From NCBI GenBank assembly GCA_027011235.1, contig JALVAI010000352.1:1-6804 (forward strand): DNA of 6,804 bases, in the 5' to 3' direction. Below the pieces are notes generated by a model. It saw only the letters and a program-made list of their open reading frames with translations, was not told the origin of the DNA and searched no databases. This stretch comes from Desulfobulbaceae bacterium (GTDB lineage Bacteria > Desulfobacterota > Desulfobulbia > Desulfobulbales > Desulfobulbaceae). Shown piece by piece: positions 5,313 through 6,804 of the stretch (position 1 is its first letter; each line of letters opens with the position of its first letter). A program made the position numbers and the translations under genes.

Positions 5313-6804
5313 ATGACGAATCCAACAACCGGCAAAACACAAAAAACACCAAAGGACAAAGGACTCAGCTCAGATGAGGCGGCCCGCCTGCTCCAGCAGT
5401 ACGGCCCCAATGCCCTTGAAGAGAAAAAGGTCTCTCCCATCAAAAAACTGCTGGGATATTTCTGGGGGCCCATCCCCTGGATGATCGAGGTGGCCGCCGT
5501 TCTTTCGGCAGTGGTTCGTCACTGGCCCGATTTTTTCATTATTGTCGCCCTGCTGATCTTCAATGCCGGGGTGGGCTTCTGGCAGGAGTATACCGCCGGC
5601 AACGCAGTCGAGGCGTTGAAAAAAGAACTGGCCCAGAAGGCCCGGGTCCTGCGGGACGGCGCCTGGAAGGTCATTGACGCGGCAGGACTTGTCCCTGGCG
5701 ACATCATCCGGATCCGCCTGGGTGACGTGGTCCCGGCCGACGCCGTGATTGTCGAGGGCGACTATCTCAGTGTTGACCAGTCGGCCCTGACCGGTGAGTC
5801 TTTGCCCGTGACCAAAAAACAGAACGAGGAGATCTTTTCCGGCACTGTTGTCAAGCAGGGCGAGGTGGTGGCCGAAGTAACGGCCACCGGTAAAAACACA
5901 AAATTTGGCAAGACCGCCGGCCTTGTCGAGCAGGCAAAGACCGTTTCCCATTTTCAGAAGGCGGTACTCACCATCGGCGACTACCTTATCTATGTCAGCC
6001 TGTTTCTGGTCACCATTCTCATCCTGGTCCAGCTCCATCGCCATCAGCCCTGGATCGACCTGATCCAGTTCGCCCTTATCCTGACCGTGGCCTCCATTCC
6101 GGTGGCTATGCCCGCGGTCCTGTCCATGACCATGGCCGTGGGCGCCATGCTGCTGTCGAAAAAGAAGGCCATTGTCACCCGGCTGGAATCCATTGAAGAG
6201 ATGGCCTCCATGGACATCCTCTGCTCGGACAAAACCGGCACCCTGACCCAGAACAAACTCACCCTTGGCGATATAGAGGTCTTTGCCGCCAAAGATGAGC
6301 AGGAGGTCCTGCTGATGGCGGCCCTGGCATCCAGGGAAGAAAACAGGGACGCCATTGACGAGGCCGTCTTCCAGGGCCTGCGGGACAAAAATCGGCTCCA
6401 GGCCTTTACGCAGACGAAATTTGTTCCCTTTGATCCCGTCCGCAAGCGGACCGAGGCAACCGTGCAGGACAGGGACGGCACAACCTTTCTGGTAACAAAG
6501 GGCGCGCCCCAGGTCATCATGGAAATGGCGGATTTAAATGAGGAGGAGCAAAAACACGCCATCCAGGTCGTTGATGATTTTGCCGCCAAGGGCTACCGGG
6601 CCCTTGGGGTTGGCATGAAAAAAGAAGCCGAACAGCGCTGGACCTTTCTCGGCATTCTTTCCCTGTTTGATCCGCCCCGGGAAGATTCCGCCGAGACAAT
6701 CGCCCGGGCAAAAAAATATGGCGTCGACATCAAAATGGTCACCGGTGACAACCAGGCCATTGCCCGGCAGATCGCTGCAAAACTGAACCTGGGGACAAAT
6801 ATCC
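5313..6804 (+). CDS. plasma-membrane-type H+-transporting P-type ATPase (P3A), 3' end cut by the window
   Basis: An ATP-driven cation pump of the inner membrane, most like the P3A proton-exporting ATPases of fungi, plants and some prokaryotes. The frame is open from the ATG at 5313 to the window end, giving 497 complete residues of a protein usually over 800. A cation-ATPase N-terminal domain (about 17-45) leads to FWGPIPWMIEVAA (50-62) in TM1, a hallmark of the H+-ATPase group. TM2 is near 73-90. The actuator loop TGES is at 160-163. TM3 (about 222-240) and TM4 follow, the latter with the ion-site motif IPVAMP (262-267). The phosphorylated aspartate is Asp306 in DKTGTLT. KGAP (396-399) belongs to the nucleotide domain, then DPPR (453-456) and TGDN (477-480). 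TM5-TM10, with the proton-carrying TM6 aspartate of plant pumps, lie outside the window, so ion specificity is family-based inference. GGGAGGA (5298-5304) is 8 bases before the ATG. It starts 57 bases after glgP with no clear terminator between, so co-transcription is possible. Confidence 0.93.
   Translation, partial: MTNPTTGKTQKTPKDKGLSSDEAARLLQQYGPNALEEKKVSPIKKLLGYFWGPIPWMIEVAAVLSAVVRHWPDFFIIVALLIFNAGVGFWQEYTAGNAVEALKKELAQKARVLRDGAWKVIDAAGLVPGDIIRIRLGDVVPADAVIVEGDYLSVDQSALTGESLPVTKKQNEEIFSGTVVKQGEVVAEVTATGKNTKFGKTAGLVEQAKTVSHFQKAVLTIGDYLIYVSLFLVTILILVQLHRHQPWIDLIQFALILTVASIPVAMPAVLSMTMAVGAMLLSKKKAIVTRLESIEEMASMDILCSDKTGTLTQNKLTLGDIEVFAAKDEQEVLLMAALASREENRDAIDEAVFQGLRDKNRLQAFTQTKFVPFDPVRKRTEATVQDRDGTTFLVTKGAPQVIMEMADLNEEEQKHAIQVVDDFAAKGYRALGVGMKKEAEQRWTFLGILSLFDPPREDSAETIARAKKYGVDIKMVTGDNQAIARQIAAKLNLGTNI

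Overview
The window holds four genes, all on the + strand: three complete and one cut by the right edge. In order they are an FAD/NAD(P)H-dependent disulfide-reductase-like oxidoreductase (72-1454), a phosphorylating glyceraldehyde-3-phosphate dehydrogenase (1650-2651), an alpha-glucan (glycogen) phosphorylase of the short bacterial type (2727-5255), and the first ~497 residues of a P-type ATPase of the plasma-membrane H+-pump type (5313 to the window end). Every gene has a good Shine-Dalgarno. Gaps within the last three genes are 75 and 57 bases with no convincing terminator, so gap, glgP and the ATPase gene could share a transcript.

The sequence is moderately GC-rich. The gene content (CoA-disulfide-reductase-like flavoprotein with a VPCGIPY motif, GT35 phosphorylase with a DUF3417-like N-terminus, bacterial plasma-membrane-type H+-ATPase) suggests an anaerobic Gram-negative bacterium such as a member of the Desulfobacterota. 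That placement is inference from remembered protein motifs, not a search result.

The most striking structure is between the first two genes. Bases 1453-1614 look like a 162-bp non-coding miniature insertion (MITE-like). It has 16-bp terminal inverted repeats (GATG...CATC ends, 13 of 16 matching), a 6-bp direct repeat TTCATT at both flanks (1447-1452 and 1615-1620), and a long nested inverted repeat inside (39-base arms, 29 matching without gaps). It sits exactly on the stop codon of the oxidoreductase gene. Removing the element and one TTCATT copy on paper restores CAT-TAA at the same codon and leaves only 27 bases to the gap start codon. The insertion therefore seems to have swapped a TAA stop for TGA without changing the protein, while pushing apart two genes that were probably an operon.

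Functionally, the phosphorylase releases glucose-1-phosphate from storage glucan, GAPDH carries the triose step of glycolysis, and the ATPase would spend ATP to pump protons. The flavoprotein is a thiol/disulfide or NADH-linked redox enzyme whose true substrate cannot be read from the sequence. A shared role in stored-carbohydrate use and energy or pH balance is a plausible inference only.
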